Assembly: GCA_009785525.1 (NCBI GenBank)
Contig: WQWC01000001.1
Location: forward strand, 177,010-241,009
Source: Oscillospiraceae bacterium
GTDB lineage: Bacteria; Bacillota; Clostridia; Oscillospirales; Oscillospiraceae
Reading direction: 5' to 3'
Length of the DNA stretch: 64,000 nt
Below, in pieces: positions 38,870 through 48,159 of this stretch. The translations under genes were made by a program, and so were the position numbers. The notes beneath the pieces are model-generated. The model had not been told where the DNA came from and did no database searches. It saw only the letters and a program-made list of their open reading frames with translations. Position 1 is the stretch's first letter. Every line of letters starts with the position of its first letter.

Positions 38870-38901
38870 GTAGGGGCGAGGAAACATCGCCCCTATTTTT
38901 T
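38870..38901 (+). terminator. Repeat copy F acting as terminator
   Basis: TAGGGGCGA (38871-38879) pairs with TCGCCCCTA (38887-38895), seven-base loop, then six Ts. A member of the TGTAGGGG repeat family reused as the transcription stop for the AEC gene. Confidence 0.8.
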
Positions 38902-38987
38902 GCAACTGATTTATAATATGACGCACTGTTGTCAACTTTAGTGTGATATGCTGTAAATACAATCAACTTTGAAGGGAGATGTTTATC

Positions 38988-39299
38988 ATGTCTAACGCAA
39001 TCTATTATGTAGAGTACAAACTCAAAAAAAGCGCATCAGTGCAGGACTTTCTGCAAGCGTCAGAAAATCTGCTCAACGGGCACATCTCGAAACAGCAGGG
39101 TTATGTTTCATGGAGGCAAGTCCATGACGAAAAGAATGATATCTGGGCAGATTTTTGCACATTTGAAACAATGGAAGATTTGAAAACCTTCGAGGCAAAC
39201 TCGGCAAATCCGGGCAAGCTAGCACTGAATTTTTATTCGTTCATCAACTTAAACAGCTGTAAACAACACTATTTTATCATTGAAAGAAGCTACGAATAA
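38988..39299 (+). CDS. Small putative dimeric alpha/beta-barrel protein
   Basis: 103 residues. The start at 38988 has AAGGGAG nine bases upstream and is preferred to 38979. YYVEYKLKKSASVQDFLQASENLL and GYVSWRQV with WADFCTFETMEDLKTFE look like an antibiotic-biosynthesis-monooxygenase or stress-responsive barrel domain, but the match is weak. Function unknown. A strong terminator follows. Confidence 0.6.
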   Translation: MSNAIYYVEYKLKKSASVQDFLQASENLLNGHISKQQGYVSWRQVHDEKNDIWADFCTFETMEDLKTFEANSANPGKLALNFYSFINLNSCKQHYFIIERSYE

Positions 39300-39314
39300 G
39301 CTCCCAAAACAAAC

Positions 39315-39345
39315 AGCGGGGTATAGATACGTTCTATACCCCGCT
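39315..39345. terminator. Bidirectional terminator
   Basis: A 13-base perfect stem AGCGGGGTATAGA / TCTATACCCCGCT with a five-base loop, between two convergent genes. Confidence 0.8.
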
Positions 39346-39367
39346 TAAATGATATATTTATTATGGG

Positions 39368-40261
39368 TTACACTATGCGCCTTCCGCCCCGCCAGCCGTT
39401 TATCCTTTGCGGACTATTCAGGCTGGTAATCACCACGCCCACGCGTGCGTTAGAGGCGTGAATCATTTCACAATTCCCTATATACAACGCAACATGCGAA
39501 ATGCCGCGGGCACCGTTGTTAGAGAAGAACACGAGATCCCCCGGTTGAAGCTCATCCCTTGATACAGGTATGCCGTCATTGTTAAACTGCGTAGTCGCCG
39601 TGCGTGTGATGGAGATGCCAAAACTTCTGAATATGTACTGTACAAAACCCGAACAGTCAAACCCAGTCGCTGGTGACGCGCCACCGAAAACATATCTCCA
39701 GCCGAGATAGCCTAAAGCGAAATCGACAATCTGCTGTCCAAGCTCGTTATCGCTTTCCAGAGCCTCGCCTATGTCTGTGATATCAATCAAGTCTGATCTC
39801 ACATAACCCAGCTGTCCGGCATGTCTGACCCTGAACCAACCGTCACTGATACCCACAATGTTCATAATAGCGTTTTCATGCCGCCTGCCAATCACACTGG
39901 TGGATGTGCTCGGTCCGCTGCGAATATTGACCACGCTTCCGGAAATACGTCCCCGGGCTGCAAACTCTTCATACGCCTGGAGGGTGGTTATAAATTGGGT
40001 GCTGACATAACCGGTGATTCCTTGTGCGTGTATGTAATACCATTCGCCATTGCTTCTGTTAAGAATAACGATTACGTCATTTTCGTAAAGTCTGGTGTTT
40101 ACTGAGTATGTTGTGTCCGGCCCAGACCTCATGTTCAAAGCCGGAACTGACACGGTCGCGGCGCCTTCGACAAGCTGATCCGCCGATGCGCTGATTGCCA
40201 TCGCAAGAGAGATTGCGATGGTAATAACGGAAATAATAAGCAGTTTTCTGAGTTTCTTCAC
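39368..40261 (-). CDS. Secreted SH3b-NlpC/P60 peptidoglycan endopeptidase
   Basis: 297 residues. Signal peptide (1-27, cleavage near SASA), two bacterial SH3 domains (about 36-92 and 103-160, each with NxRSGP), then NlpC/P60 from about 173. Catalytic Cys in FDCSGFVQYIF, His in ISHVALYIG, and the third polar residue is a His in MIHASNA. It should cut D-Glu-meso-DAP or related bonds in wall peptides, with SH3b targeting the wall. Its gene may share the promoter of the 99-residue gene upstream. Confidence 0.93.
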   Translation of the reverse strand: MKKLRKLLIISVITIAISLAMAISASADQLVEGAATVSVPALNMRSGPDTTYSVNTRLYENDVIVILNRSNGEWYYIHAQGITGYVSTQFITTLQAYEEFAARGRISGSVVNIRSGPSTSTSVIGRRHENAIMNIVGISDGWFRVRHAGQLGYVRSDLIDITDIGEALESDNELGQQIVDFALGYLGWRYVFGGASPATGFDCSGFVQYIFRSFGISITRTATTQFNNDGIPVSRDELQPGDLVFFSNNGARGISHVALYIGNCEMIHASNARVGVVITSLNSPQRINGWRGGRRIV

Positions 40262-40302
40262 AGTACCTGTCCTTTCGGAAAGTGTGTTTTTACAGAGTCA
40301 AA

Positions 40303-40602
40303 TCAACCTGCCGCCAGCGCCCGGTCAAGCCAGACTGCAGCGACATCGATCGCCTCAAAGAAGCTGTTTTTCTCGCTTTTTTTAACAACCCTATCCCGCG
40401 ACTTCAGATCTGGATCTGTAAGCTGCAATTGGACAGTAACCCTGGTTGCCACGTCAATATCCTGGAGTTTTTTCGTTTCGGTCACCTGAAGCATGATGAT
40501 ATACTTATCCGCCATGCTGCCGTAATAGATAAGATTATCTTTTCTTCTCAGCGGATGGCCTTTGTATTCAAGAACTTTGGTTTTTGTGTTTGATGACGCC
40601 AT
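40303..40602 (-). CDS. Conserved-looking small protein of unknown function
   Basis: 99 residues. The start at 40602 follows GGAGGGAAAAT. The longer frame to 40659 is not supported. LEYKGHPLRRKDNLIYYG, KYIIMLQV and a VQLQLTD strand suggest a beta-sheet protein. There is no signal or membrane segment. It has its own good promoter (40631-40659). Family not recognised. Confidence 0.7.
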   Translation of the reverse strand: MASSNTKTKVLEYKGHPLRRKDNLIYYGSMADKYIIMLQVTETKKLQDIDVATRVTVQLQLTDPDLKSRDRVVKKSEKNSFFEAIDVAAVWLDRALAAG

Positions 40603-40630
40603 ATTTTCCCTCCATATTGACTGTAACTGA

Positions 40631-40659
40631 ATTGTAACACATTGTTTCTGTCTTGTCAA
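40631..40659 (-). promoter_or_regulatory. Promoter of the 99-residue gene
   Basis: Minus strand TTGACA (40654-40659), a 17-base spacer and TACAAT (40631-40636). Confidence 0.6.
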
Positions 40660-40753
40660 CGAAAACTTTGCCTATTATCGCCAGCTATTTTTGTGTTTAT
40701 TTGTAATATTAATTAAATTCCGACTCGAAAAGAGTCGAATGTCAAAAATAATC

Positions 40754-40807
40754 CCGCGTTGCTTCATCGGATGTTTAGACGATAAAGCACCCGGTGAAGC
40801 AACGCGG
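40754..40807 (-). terminator. Long hairpin downstream of ireB
   Basis: Arms 40754-40770 and 40791-40807 pair over 17 bases with one G-T pair, around a 20-base loop. Read on the minus strand it is followed by GATTATTTTT, so it probably ends the ireB transcript. A second small hairpin (CGACTC/GAGTCG, 40721-40737) follows. Confidence 0.65.
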
Positions 40808-40847
40808 AGATTGCTTTACCACGTTACCCTATTAGTCTTCAGGCGGC

Positions 40848-41093
40848 TCAACGGTCGCCCAGATATGATTTGACAAGTTCCTGCAACAGCTCGTCCCTGT
40901 CCAGCCTGCAAATCAGGCTGCGCGCACTGTTATGGTTTGTAATATAGGTCGGGTCCTCTGACAGGATGTATCCCACTATTTGATTTACAGGGTCATAACC
41001 CTTTATTCTCAACGCCTCATAGACAGAGGAAAGAATCTCACGGGTTTGTATTCCACCGCTCACCACGTCAAACTTTCTTGTGTAATCATCCAT
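40848..41093 (-). CDS. ireB: IreB family regulatory phosphoprotein (UPF0297)
   Basis: 81 residues. [31 protein letters not shown] and ELVKSYLGD match the IreB family. In Enterococcus IreB is phosphorylated by the Ser/Thr kinase IreK and negatively affects cephalosporin resistance. AAGGAGGGG five bases before the ATG. The usual ruvX and mutS-like neighbours are absent here. Confidence 0.93.
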   Translation of the reverse strand: MDDYTRKFDVVSGGIQTREILSSVYEALRIKGYDPVNQIVGYILSEDPTYITNHNSARSLICRLDRDELLQELVKSYLGDR

Positions 41094-41400
41094 AGCGACC
41101 CCTCCTTACTTATTCGATTGCCATACTATTACTATTATAGCAAATAACAGTTAAGAGTAAAGATAGAAAATATTACAATAATATGACAATTAACATAAAA
41201 AGGCTTATTTTTTGATTTATCCTGTCAAAAAGCCTAAAGTTTAGATGCGGGGTCGAAAACAAAACACCCGCCGACTGCGGTCGGCACCCTCTTTGCTAAA
41301 GAGGGCTAAGGACGCATACAGCCAATCCCTGCTCTCTTTAGTTAAAGAAGAGGGTGGCTCCGCAAAGCCGTGTGTTTTGTCTGCGGACACTGTGTGCCCC
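41094..41400. other. ireB upstream region and repeat
   Basis: 307 bases: the ireB promoter (-35 TTTACT 41156-41161, 16-base spacer, -10 TATAAT 41134-41139 on the minus strand), an AT-rich stretch, then repeat copy G from about 41255. No gene seen. Confidence 0.55.
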
Positions 41401-41406
41401 CTACAA
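41255..41406. repeat. Long compound palindromic repeat (copy G)
   Basis: Contains the short dyad CCCTCTTTGCTAAAGAGGG, a second CTCTTTAGTTAAAGAAGAG dyad, GTGTGTTTTGT facing AAAACAAAACAC at the other end, and the family end CCCCCTACA. It touches the 3' end of cdd. Confidence 0.6.
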
Positions 41407-41790
41407 AATTTCCTTCCCGAACGCCATCGGCAACAGTGCCGAAAGCGGGTAGCTTACATATCTCCCGTCAGACCGCGCGGCCAGCACTTCCAGCTCGGGC
41501 GAAAACTCATTCAGCAACTGTCGGCAATTGCCGCAGGGATAGCAATAGTCCCCGCCCTCTGAGATAACCGCGATGCGCTTAAAATCACGCTTTCCCCCTG
41601 AAACGGCGGAGGCTATCGCCACCGCTTCCGCACACATTGTCGCACCGTATGCTGCATTTTCAATGTTGCAGCCCGCGAACACTTCCCCATCCTCGCATTC
41701 AATAGCCGCGCCGACTTTGAATCGGGAATACGGCGAATACGAATTAAACATCGCTTCCATGGCTACATCTATAAGTTTCCTGTCTGTCAT
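41401..41790 (-). CDS. cdd: Cytidine deaminase
   Basis: 129 residues, tetrameric type. Zinc ligands in CAEAVAI (Cys with catalytic Glu) and PCGNCRQ (two Cys). SPYSRFKVGAAIE and GCNIENAAYGATMC bind the nucleoside. It deaminates cytidine and deoxycytidine to uridines (pyrimidine salvage). The start at 41790 has GAGGAG eight bases upstream. The GTG at 41799 is too near that site. Follows purL after 20 bases. Confidence 0.95.
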   Translation of the reverse strand: MTDRKLIDVAMEAMFNSYSPYSRFKVGAAIECEDGEVFAGCNIENAAYGATMCAEAVAIASAVSGGKRDFKRIAVISEGGDYCYPCGNCRQLLNEFSPELEVLAARSDGRYVSYPLSALLPMAFGKEIL

Positions 41791-41810
41791 AACCCACACT
41801 CCTCTTTTAA

Positions 41811-44800
41811 TTATTTAAAGTAATTAACTCCGCTTTCAAACACCGGCTGTTGCTTGTTACCATAAATATTTTTCGCCACGAACTCGCCTCTCCGCTCTGT
41901 GTGTCCCATCTTGCCGAACACCCTTCCATCCGGACTGAACAAACCCTCCACAGCCATATCCGATCCATTCGGATTAATTGCCGTATTCATCGAAGGCATT
42001 CCGTTTATATCCGTATATTGCGTCGCTATCTGCCCTTTGTCCATCAGATTTTTCATCATCTCGGCAGAGGCGGTAAATCGCCCTTCTCCATGCGATATCG
42101 GCACGGCGTGGACATCCCCGACTGCACTCAGGCTCATCCACGGCGAATTTGCAGATGCGACACGTGTATAAACATATCCCGCCTGATGTCTGCCAATCAC
42201 GTTAAATGCGAGTGTCGGATTCCCAAGGGCTGGCGGTACAATTTCGCCGAACGGCACAAGACCCAGCTTGATAAGCGCCTGAAAACCATTGCAGATTCCC
42301 AGCATCAGCCCGCCCTTTGTTTTCAAATGCTCATGCACGACGTCAGCTATGCCGGGATTCCTGAAAAACGCGGTGATGAATTTCGCGGAGCCGTCCGGCT
42401 CGTCACCGCCGGAAAATCCACCGGGGATAATTAGGATCTGGCTCTTTGCTATCTCCGCCGCCGCCAAGGTTATTGACTCCTCCAGCATCTCCTTTGTGAG
42501 ATTACGCACAACGAATATCTCGGCCTCTCCCCCGGCGCGTCTGACCGCCCGTGCCGTGTCGATTTCACTGTTTGTACCGGGGAATGCAAAGATTAATGCC
42601 CGCGGACGTGCGAATTTTTCGTTTGCGATAACTATGGAGCGTTTGTCGAAGTTGACTTGCGGTATACTGCTTGTCTCTTCCGTCTTAGTCGGGAATATTG
42701 GTTCCAGCACCGCTTCCCACTCTGCTCTCAGTTCGGCAATGCTCAATGTCTCATCCGAAAATTTTATGACCGGCTCTGCAATCGTGCGCCCAACTGTCAC
42801 GGCCTCCAGCACAGGCTTCGTAATCTCCGCAACGATTGCACCGGGATTGTCTGCGAAAAGGGTTTCTGGATTCTCTGTGGTGCACTCAAAACCAATTTCG
42901 TTACCAAGCGTCATTTTGAAGATACCCTCAACCGCGCCGCCGCTTGTGACCGCCCACGCGGAAACAATTGTCTTATCTTCAATAAGCCTGCGAATCTTCA
43001 GCCACATATTTTTAGGGTTCCCGCTCGAATTGAATAAGACAACATCGCGCCCCGCTTCTTTGAACTCCGGCGATATCACGTTTTCCGCCTCATTCGGGGC
43101 GATTGCGAACGACACAAGTGTCGGCGGCACATCCATTTCGTTGAACGAGCCTGACATGCTGTCTTTTCCGCCTATCGCAGCGAGGCCAAGTTCCATCTGC
43201 GCCTCAAACGCGCCCAACAATGCGGCGAACGGCTTACCCCAGCGCGTTGGTTCGTCGCGCAACCGCTCAAAATACTCCTGAAACGTCAGGTAGGCTCGGC
43301 TCGGGTCACAGCCCGCTGCGACCAGTTTCGCAACCGAGGTTATAACCGCTGTCCTCGCGCCTATATATGGACTGTATTCGGACGAATATGGATCAAACCC
43401 GAACGACATGACCGAACATGTTGATGTTTCTCCCTCCATCACAGGGAGCAGCGCCGCCATCGACTGCACCGGCGTGGATTGAATCTTGCCGCCGTTTTTC
43501 GTCAATACGCTTGCCGCGCCGACTGTGCCGTCGAACATCTCATAAAGCCCACGCTGTGAGCTGAAGCGAATATCGCTTACAATATTCTTTAACTCCTTGG
43601 CAGCGTCCAGCGGCTCACTGGTATCGTTCAAAGTAATGCCATGATAAGCCTCCGGAGTCGGGACTTTTACCTGAGTGTACTTTTCCGCACCGTTTGTTGA
43701 CAGAAATTCGCGTGAAATGTCAACGATCACTTTTCCCTCATGCCGCATAACAAGGCGCTTTTTTTCTGTGACTTCGGCTATCACATATGCCTCAAGATTC
43801 TCCCCGGCAGCTTTTTCTATAAACGCATCAACGTCTCTGGGCGCGATGACCACCGCCATTCGCTCCTGCGATTCTGAAATGGCAATCTCTGTCCCGCTCA
43901 ACCCCGCGTATTTCTTGCACACCAGTGAGAGGTTTATGTCCAATCCGTCCGCAAGCTCCCCAACAGCGACCGACACGCCGCCAGCGCCAAAATCGTTGCA
44001 GCGTTTGATCATCTTTGTCACATCTGGGTCAAGGAAAAGCCGTTGAATCTTGCGCTCTTCCGGCGCGTTGCCTTTTTGGACTTCCGCCGAAGACTCGACG
44101 ACTGACTCATCCGTGTGCGCTTTCGACGACCCTGCCGCACCGCCTACCCCATCTCTGCCGGTCCTGCCGCCCAGCAGGATTACTTTATCGCCTGGGGCCG
44201 GAGTCTCGCGCACCACATTCTCCGCCCGTACAGCGCCGACTACAGCGCCCAGTTCCATGCGTTTTGCAACATATCCCGGGTGATATATCTCATGCACGAG
44301 CCCTGTTGCAACACCTATTTGATTGCCGTATGATGAATACCCCCGCGCCGCTGTCTGTGTGAGCTTCCTCTGTGGGATTTTGCCCGGTATCGTGTCCTCA
44401 ATCGCTGCCCTAGGGTCGCCTGCACCTGTAATTCTCATCGCCTGATAGACATACGCCCTGCCTGACAGCGGGTCACGTATCGCGCCGCCTACGCATGTAG
44501 CCGCACCGCCGAACGGCTCAATCTCGGTCGGGTGATTGTGAGTCTCGTTCTTGAACATCAACAGCCAGTCTTCTGTTTTTCCATCCACATCGACATCCAC
44601 ATGGATTGAGCAGGCGTTGACTTCTTCAGATATATCGATATTTGAAAGCAACCCACGCTTACGCAAAGCTTTCGCCGCAATGGTCGCGATATCCATCAGA
44701 GTCTGTGGGCGGTCGTCTGCACTGTTGCCATACACCTCCCGGCGCGCGTCGAGATATGCCTTGTACGCGGCATTGACGTCCGGGTCGTCGATAGACACTT

Positions 44801-45512
44801 TTGTAATGTTCGTATTAAACGTCGTGTGGCGGCAGTGATCTGACCAATATGTATCGATCATGCGCAGCTCCGTCTCGGTTGGGTCACGTTTTTCCGTTTT
44901 TGCGAAATACTCTTGCAAAAAGCGCAAGTCTATTAAATCCATCGCAAGGCCGAATTCCTGCAAATACCCACGCAACTCACTTTCTCCCGCCCCGGTTAAT
45001 CCGTGCAGAGTTTTAACCGGCTCAGGCTCCGGATATTCAGTAATCAGCGTGTCAGGTTTTTCAGCCGCCGCCTCGCGGGACTCAACGGGATTAATCAGGT
45101 ACTCCCGCACTTTAGCCATATCTTCGCTGGTTAAATTGCCGTATAGCACATACAGCTTGGCCGCTTTTACCGTCGGCAAGTCCCCTCTTGAGACCATCTG
45201 GATGCACTGTGCACACGAATCCGCCCGCTGGTCGTATTGTCCCGGCAGCATTTCTATGATAAGCGTTTTTGCGCCATCACCAAGTTCCGGCGGGATTTCA
45301 TCGTAACAGTCGTCAACCTGCGGCTCCGAAAACACATTTTCACGCGCGGTTTTATAGACACTTTCGGTGATCCCCTCCACATCGTATCTGTTAATTATCC
45401 GCACCGATTCCACGCCGTGTATACCAAGAAAATCACGCAGATCACGCGCTAAAGCCTGCGCCTCTACATCAAACCCCTCGCGCTTTTCGCTAAAACATCT
45501 GAATACGCCCAT
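41811..45512 (-). CDS. purL: Phosphoribosylformylglycinamidine synthase, full-length fused form
   Basis: 1233 residues. Synthetase domains carry the signature YWSDHCRHTTFN near 215 and FKNETHNHPTEIEPFGGAATCVGG near 315. A second AIRS-like half is about 600-930. The C-terminal glutaminase (about 970-1233) has FPGTNSEIDTARA, the nucleophile in GICNGFQALIKLG and ISHGEGRF. It makes FGAM from FGAR, glutamine and ATP in purine synthesis. The single-chain form replaces separate purS, purQ and purL as in many Oscillospiraceae and Bacteroides. No other pur genes are nearby. Confidence 0.97.
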   Translation of the reverse strand: MGVFRCFSEKREGFDVEAQALARDLRDFLGIHGVESVRIINRYDVEGITESVYKTARENVFSEPQVDDCYDEIPPELGDGAKTLIIEMLPGQYDQRADSCAQCIQMVSRGDLPTVKAAKLYVLYGNLTSEDMAKVREYLINPVESREAAAEKPDTLITEYPEPEPVKTLHGLTGAGESELRGYLQEFGLAMDLIDLRFLQEYFAKTEKRDPTETELRMIDTYWSDHCRHTTFNTNITKVSIDDPDVNAAYKAYLDARREVYGNSADDRPQTLMDIATIAAKALRKRGLLSNIDISEEVNACSIHVDVDVDGKTEDWLLMFKNETHNHPTEIEPFGGAATCVGGAIRDPLSGRAYVYQAMRITGAGDPRAAIEDTIPGKIPQRKLTQTAARGYSSYGNQIGVATGLVHEIYHPGYVAKRMELGAVVGAVRAENVVRETPAPGDKVILLGGRTGRDGVGGAAGSSKAHTDESVVESSAEVQKGNAPEERKIQRLFLDPDVTKMIKRCNDFGAGGVSVAVGELADGLDINLSLVCKKYAGLSGTEIAISESQERMAVVIAPRDVDAFIEKAAGENLEAYVIAEVTEKKRLVMRHEGKVIVDISREFLSTNGAEKYTQVKVPTPEAYHGITLNDTSEPLDAAKELKNIVSDIRFSSQRGLYEMFDGTVGAASVLTKNGGKIQSTPVQSMAALLPVMEGETSTCSVMSFGFDPYSSEYSPYIGARTAVITSVAKLVAAGCDPSRAYLTFQEYFERLRDEPTRWGKPFAALLGAFEAQMELGLAAIGGKDSMSGSFNEMDVPPTLVSFAIAPNEAENVISPEFKEAGRDVVLFNSSGNPKNMWLKIRRLIEDKTIVSAWAVTSGGAVEGIFKMTLGNEIGFECTTENPETLFADNPGAIVAEITKPVLEAVTVGRTIAEPVIKFSDETLSIAELRAEWEAVLEPIFPTKTEETSSIPQVNFDKRSIVIANEKFARPRALIFAFPGTNSEIDTARAVRRAGGEAEIFVVRNLTKEMLEESITLAAAEIAKSQILIIPGGFSGGDEPDGSAKFITAFFRNPGIADVVHEHLKTKGGLMLGICNGFQALIKLGLVPFGEIVPPALGNPTLAFNVIGRHQAGYVYTRVASANSPWMSLSAVGDVHAVPISHGEGRFTASAEMMKNLMDKGQIATQYTDINGMPSMNTAINPNGSDMAVEGLFSPDGRVFGKMGHTERRGEFVAKNIYGNKQQPVFESGVNYFK

Positions 45513-45564
45513 TGCAGAATCCCCTTTATTTCAAATCATTTCTAAACCTGTGAAACATGATAAT

Positions 45565-47370
45565 CTAACTCAATCTTGTAAAATCCACTACCCAGCTTGT
45601 AATGTTGCGGAAAATTGTTGACTGGCTCGGTGATATTCCTGGTGCGTTCCCGTTATCTTCCGGGCTTTCAGTTCTTTCTCTCGCCACGACTGCGCCTCTC
45701 GGTGTATATATCGCGTGTCTCGTGTACAGTATCGGGACAAACGGCGCGCTTCTGCTTATTCTGTTGACAAGCGCCCTTGCCGCCGCAGCCTCTTCCCAGT
45801 CTGTGGCAGTTCTCAGGAAAGCGGTCATATACAGTCCGTACTCTTCCCTGCCGGTGCCGCCGAAGTCAAATCTGCCGCCCGGCAACAGCAACGGTGAGAG
45901 ATCAAAATCCGCGCCGAGGGTTACTTCACCGTAATACATGTCGAAATCCCCGGTTGCCAGCGCGTTTAAAAACGCTTCCCACGGCAATTCCCGCAACGTG
46001 ATGTTGAACCCGATCTGCCGAAGCGTCTCGGTAATCGCGCGGGCGGTTTCCACACGGAACATGTTTTCCTGACTGACGATGAAGTCAATTGAAAATTCCA
46101 CAAAGCCGCCGTACCCGTTTGGGAAATCAAGGAACGAATTGTAATTATGGTCAGCTAATCCGGCTTGGGCCAGCAATGCCGTCGCCAAGACCAGCGGTTC
46201 CCTCAACGCCTCCCGCAATTCGTCCATTGTCGCTTGGGGCGCGAACACCTCGTCAAATCGCTCCCCGCTCTCGTCAAAGACTAACGCGATCGGATCCCGG
46301 GCTAAATTGTACAGCACAGTCAACAGGCCGTCCACTTCCCTTTCAGACAGAAAGTTTTCCCAGTCGCTGTTGTATAGTCTATAAACAGGTGAAAGCGCGG
46401 TATGCGCCGCAACCGCCGCGTGTTCCGGCAGTATCGTGTCAATGATATGCTCCCGGTCGATCGCAAATCCTATGGCCCGGCGGACATTCGGTACACTCAA
46501 TGCCGCATTTCGCGTATTGAACCCTAAGAATTGAAGCGTCGTTGTGTCATAGAACCGCGTTTCATGTGCGCGGTTTAGGCTTATCTCTACAAGGCCTGCC
46601 GGGTCGTCCCATATCAGACTCAATGCCCCATCTGAAAACAACGTGTTGAGCGCAGTGTAATCACACTCCAGCAGATGTACCAGTTCAAACGGCATATACT
46701 CAGAATCCCTGTGCTCCTCAAATCTATACAGCAGCATAGACCCCGCCAGATAAACATACGGCCCGCTGCCCGGCGGGACACGGCGGTCTGACGTTCCGCT
46801 CTTTATAATCGGGACATCCAGCAAATTTGTAAACCGGCTGTTCTGCACGTTTAATACAATCGTCACTGTAAGTTCCCCATCCGATGTGATGCTGTCAATA
46901 ATCCCAAACCTGTTGATAAATCGCCCGTTAAGCCTGGCCTGCCGCAGTGAGTACGCAACATCGTCAGCTGTAAGCTGTGTCCCGTCATGCATCACTATGC
47001 CGGGCCTTACGTTGATTATATACGTGATAAAATCCGCCGTATAATAACTCGCGGCAAGCACCGGCTCCGCCATAAAATTCTCATCAAGTACAAAAAGGCT
47101 TTCGTACATAAGCGTGGATACGATTATATTGTCACGGTTACTGGCGGTTATCGGGTTTAATGTGCGACCCGGGGAATACCTCAGCGTAAACCGCCCCATT
47201 GTCAGGGGTCTTCGGGCAGGCTCCGCCATCGGCTCATCTCCCGGAACTTCCATGTAATCGTCCGCCACATTTTCCGATTCTTGGTCGATCCACCAGCACC
47301 CCTGCAGCGGCAGCAAAATCGCCGCAATCAACGCAAATGCCAGCAGAACTTTTGATACCCGTTTTATCAC
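45565..47370 (-). CDS. Solute-binding lipoprotein, family 5 (oligopeptide type), orphan
   Basis: 601 residues from a GTG at 47370 (GGGAG upstream). It overlaps the pgeF stop by four bases. The longer frame to 47571 lies within pgeF. Signal with lipobox LQGC (Cys24), then an SBP_bac_5 fold: LNPITASNRDNIIVSTLMYESLF, LTADDVAYSLRQARLNG and VRRAIGFAIDREHII. It should bind peptides or other small solutes outside the membrane. No permease or ATPase gene follows. It lies between pgeF and purL, so it must use a transporter encoded elsewhere, possibly the complete system at 52952. Confidence 0.9.
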   Translation of the reverse strand: MIKRVSKVLLAFALIAAILLPLQGCWWIDQESENVADDYMEVPGDEPMAEPARRPLTMGRFTLRYSPGRTLNPITASNRDNIIVSTLMYESLFVLDENFMAEPVLAASYYTADFITYIINVRPGIVMHDGTQLTADDVAYSLRQARLNGRFINRFGIIDSITSDGELTVTIVLNVQNSRFTNLLDVPIIKSGTSDRRVPPGSGPYVYLAGSMLLYRFEEHRDSEYMPFELVHLLECDYTALNTLFSDGALSLIWDDPAGLVEISLNRAHETRFYDTTTLQFLGFNTRNAALSVPNVRRAIGFAIDREHIIDTILPEHAAVAAHTALSPVYRLYNSDWENFLSEREVDGLLTVLYNLARDPIALVFDESGERFDEVFAPQATMDELREALREPLVLATALLAQAGLADHNYNSFLDFPNGYGGFVEFSIDFIVSQENMFRVETARAITETLRQIGFNITLRELPWEAFLNALATGDFDMYYGEVTLGADFDLSPLLLPGGRFDFGGTGREEYGLYMTAFLRTATDWEEAAAARALVNRISRSAPFVPILYTRHAIYTPRGAVVARERTESPEDNGNAPGISPSQSTIFRNITSWVVDFTRLS

Positions 47371-48158
47371 AATTTGCTCCCTCTCATAGCAATAATCGCC
47401 GCCTGACTCCCCCGCTCCGTACCCATTCTGCGGTGGGACCAGTATTTTTCGGGCAGACAGGCTGTGCATTCGTCTGATACCGCTATATCCCGCACCCCTG
47501 CCCTTATCAGCAATAGGCGATTGGCTTCTTTCAAATCCACCATGAACTTGTCCCCCAGGCTTTCGATACAATACCCCGCCTCTTCGCCAAGCGCGTCATA
47601 TAGCGCTTCCTGAACGTCTTTGTCCGTTTCAAAACAGCATTTCGATATACATGGCCCGATGGCAGCTTGTATGTTATCGCAACCAAATATCTTCGCCATT
47701 TTCCGCACAGCCTCCCCGGCGATATCCATCGCTGTCCCCCGCCATCCGGCGTGGATGGCTGCGATAACGCCTTTCTGCGAATCATGCAACAGAATCGGTA
47801 CGCAGTCCGCCGTGAATACCATCAGCGCGACGCCCGGCTCATTTGTAATAAGCCCGTCCGCCTCACACGGAGACGGCGTACAGACATCACCGCAATCCTC
47901 CCGCGTGACAACCCTGACGTTCTTGCCATGAACTTGTCGTGAGCACACAATGTCCCCCGCCCTGATACAAAGCACGCGGCAGATTATATCGTAATTCTCC
48001 CGAACTCTGCTGGGATCGTCACCACGATTTATGCCCAAATTCATCGTCGCGTAGACTCCACCGCTCACGCCGCCGATTCTTATGGTGAATGCGTGCGTAG
48101 CTTCTATATTGGGCGCGGTCATGTAGGTGACGCCATGTGCTGTCCGCTCGGCAAACAT
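47367..48158 (-). CDS. pgeF: Peptidoglycan editing factor PgeF (YfiH, multicopper-oxidase fold)
   Basis: 263 residues. Metal-site residues are in SRQVHGKNV, FTADCVPILL and IHAGWRGTAMDIAG. The family removes L-Ser misincorporated into wall precursors (PgeF) and shows purine nucleoside phosphorylase/laccase-like activities. The ATG at 48158 starts just after the secA stop. A GTG at 48167 is the alternative. Translation seems coupled to secA. Confidence 0.93.
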   Translation of the reverse strand: MFAERTAHGVTYMTAPNIEATHAFTIRIGGVSGGVYATMNLGINRGDDPSRVRENYDIICRVLCIRAGDIVCSRQVHGKNVRVVTREDCGDVCTPSPCEADGLITNEPGVALMVFTADCVPILLHDSQKGVIAAIHAGWRGTAMDIAGEAVRKMAKIFGCDNIQAAIGPCISKCCFETDKDVQEALYDALGEEAGYCIESLGDKFMVDLKEANRLLLIRAGVRDIAVSDECTACLPEKYWSHRRMGTERGSQAAIIAMRGSKL

Positions 48159-48159
48159 T

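Noticed and set aside
40691..40873. 60-codon plus-strand ORF
   Set aside because: It runs through the 17-bp hairpin and the end of ireB and has no ribosome site.
47371..47571. 67-codon N-terminal extension of the orphan binding protein
   Set aside because: It lies inside pgeF. The signal peptide and lipobox follow directly from the GTG at 47370.
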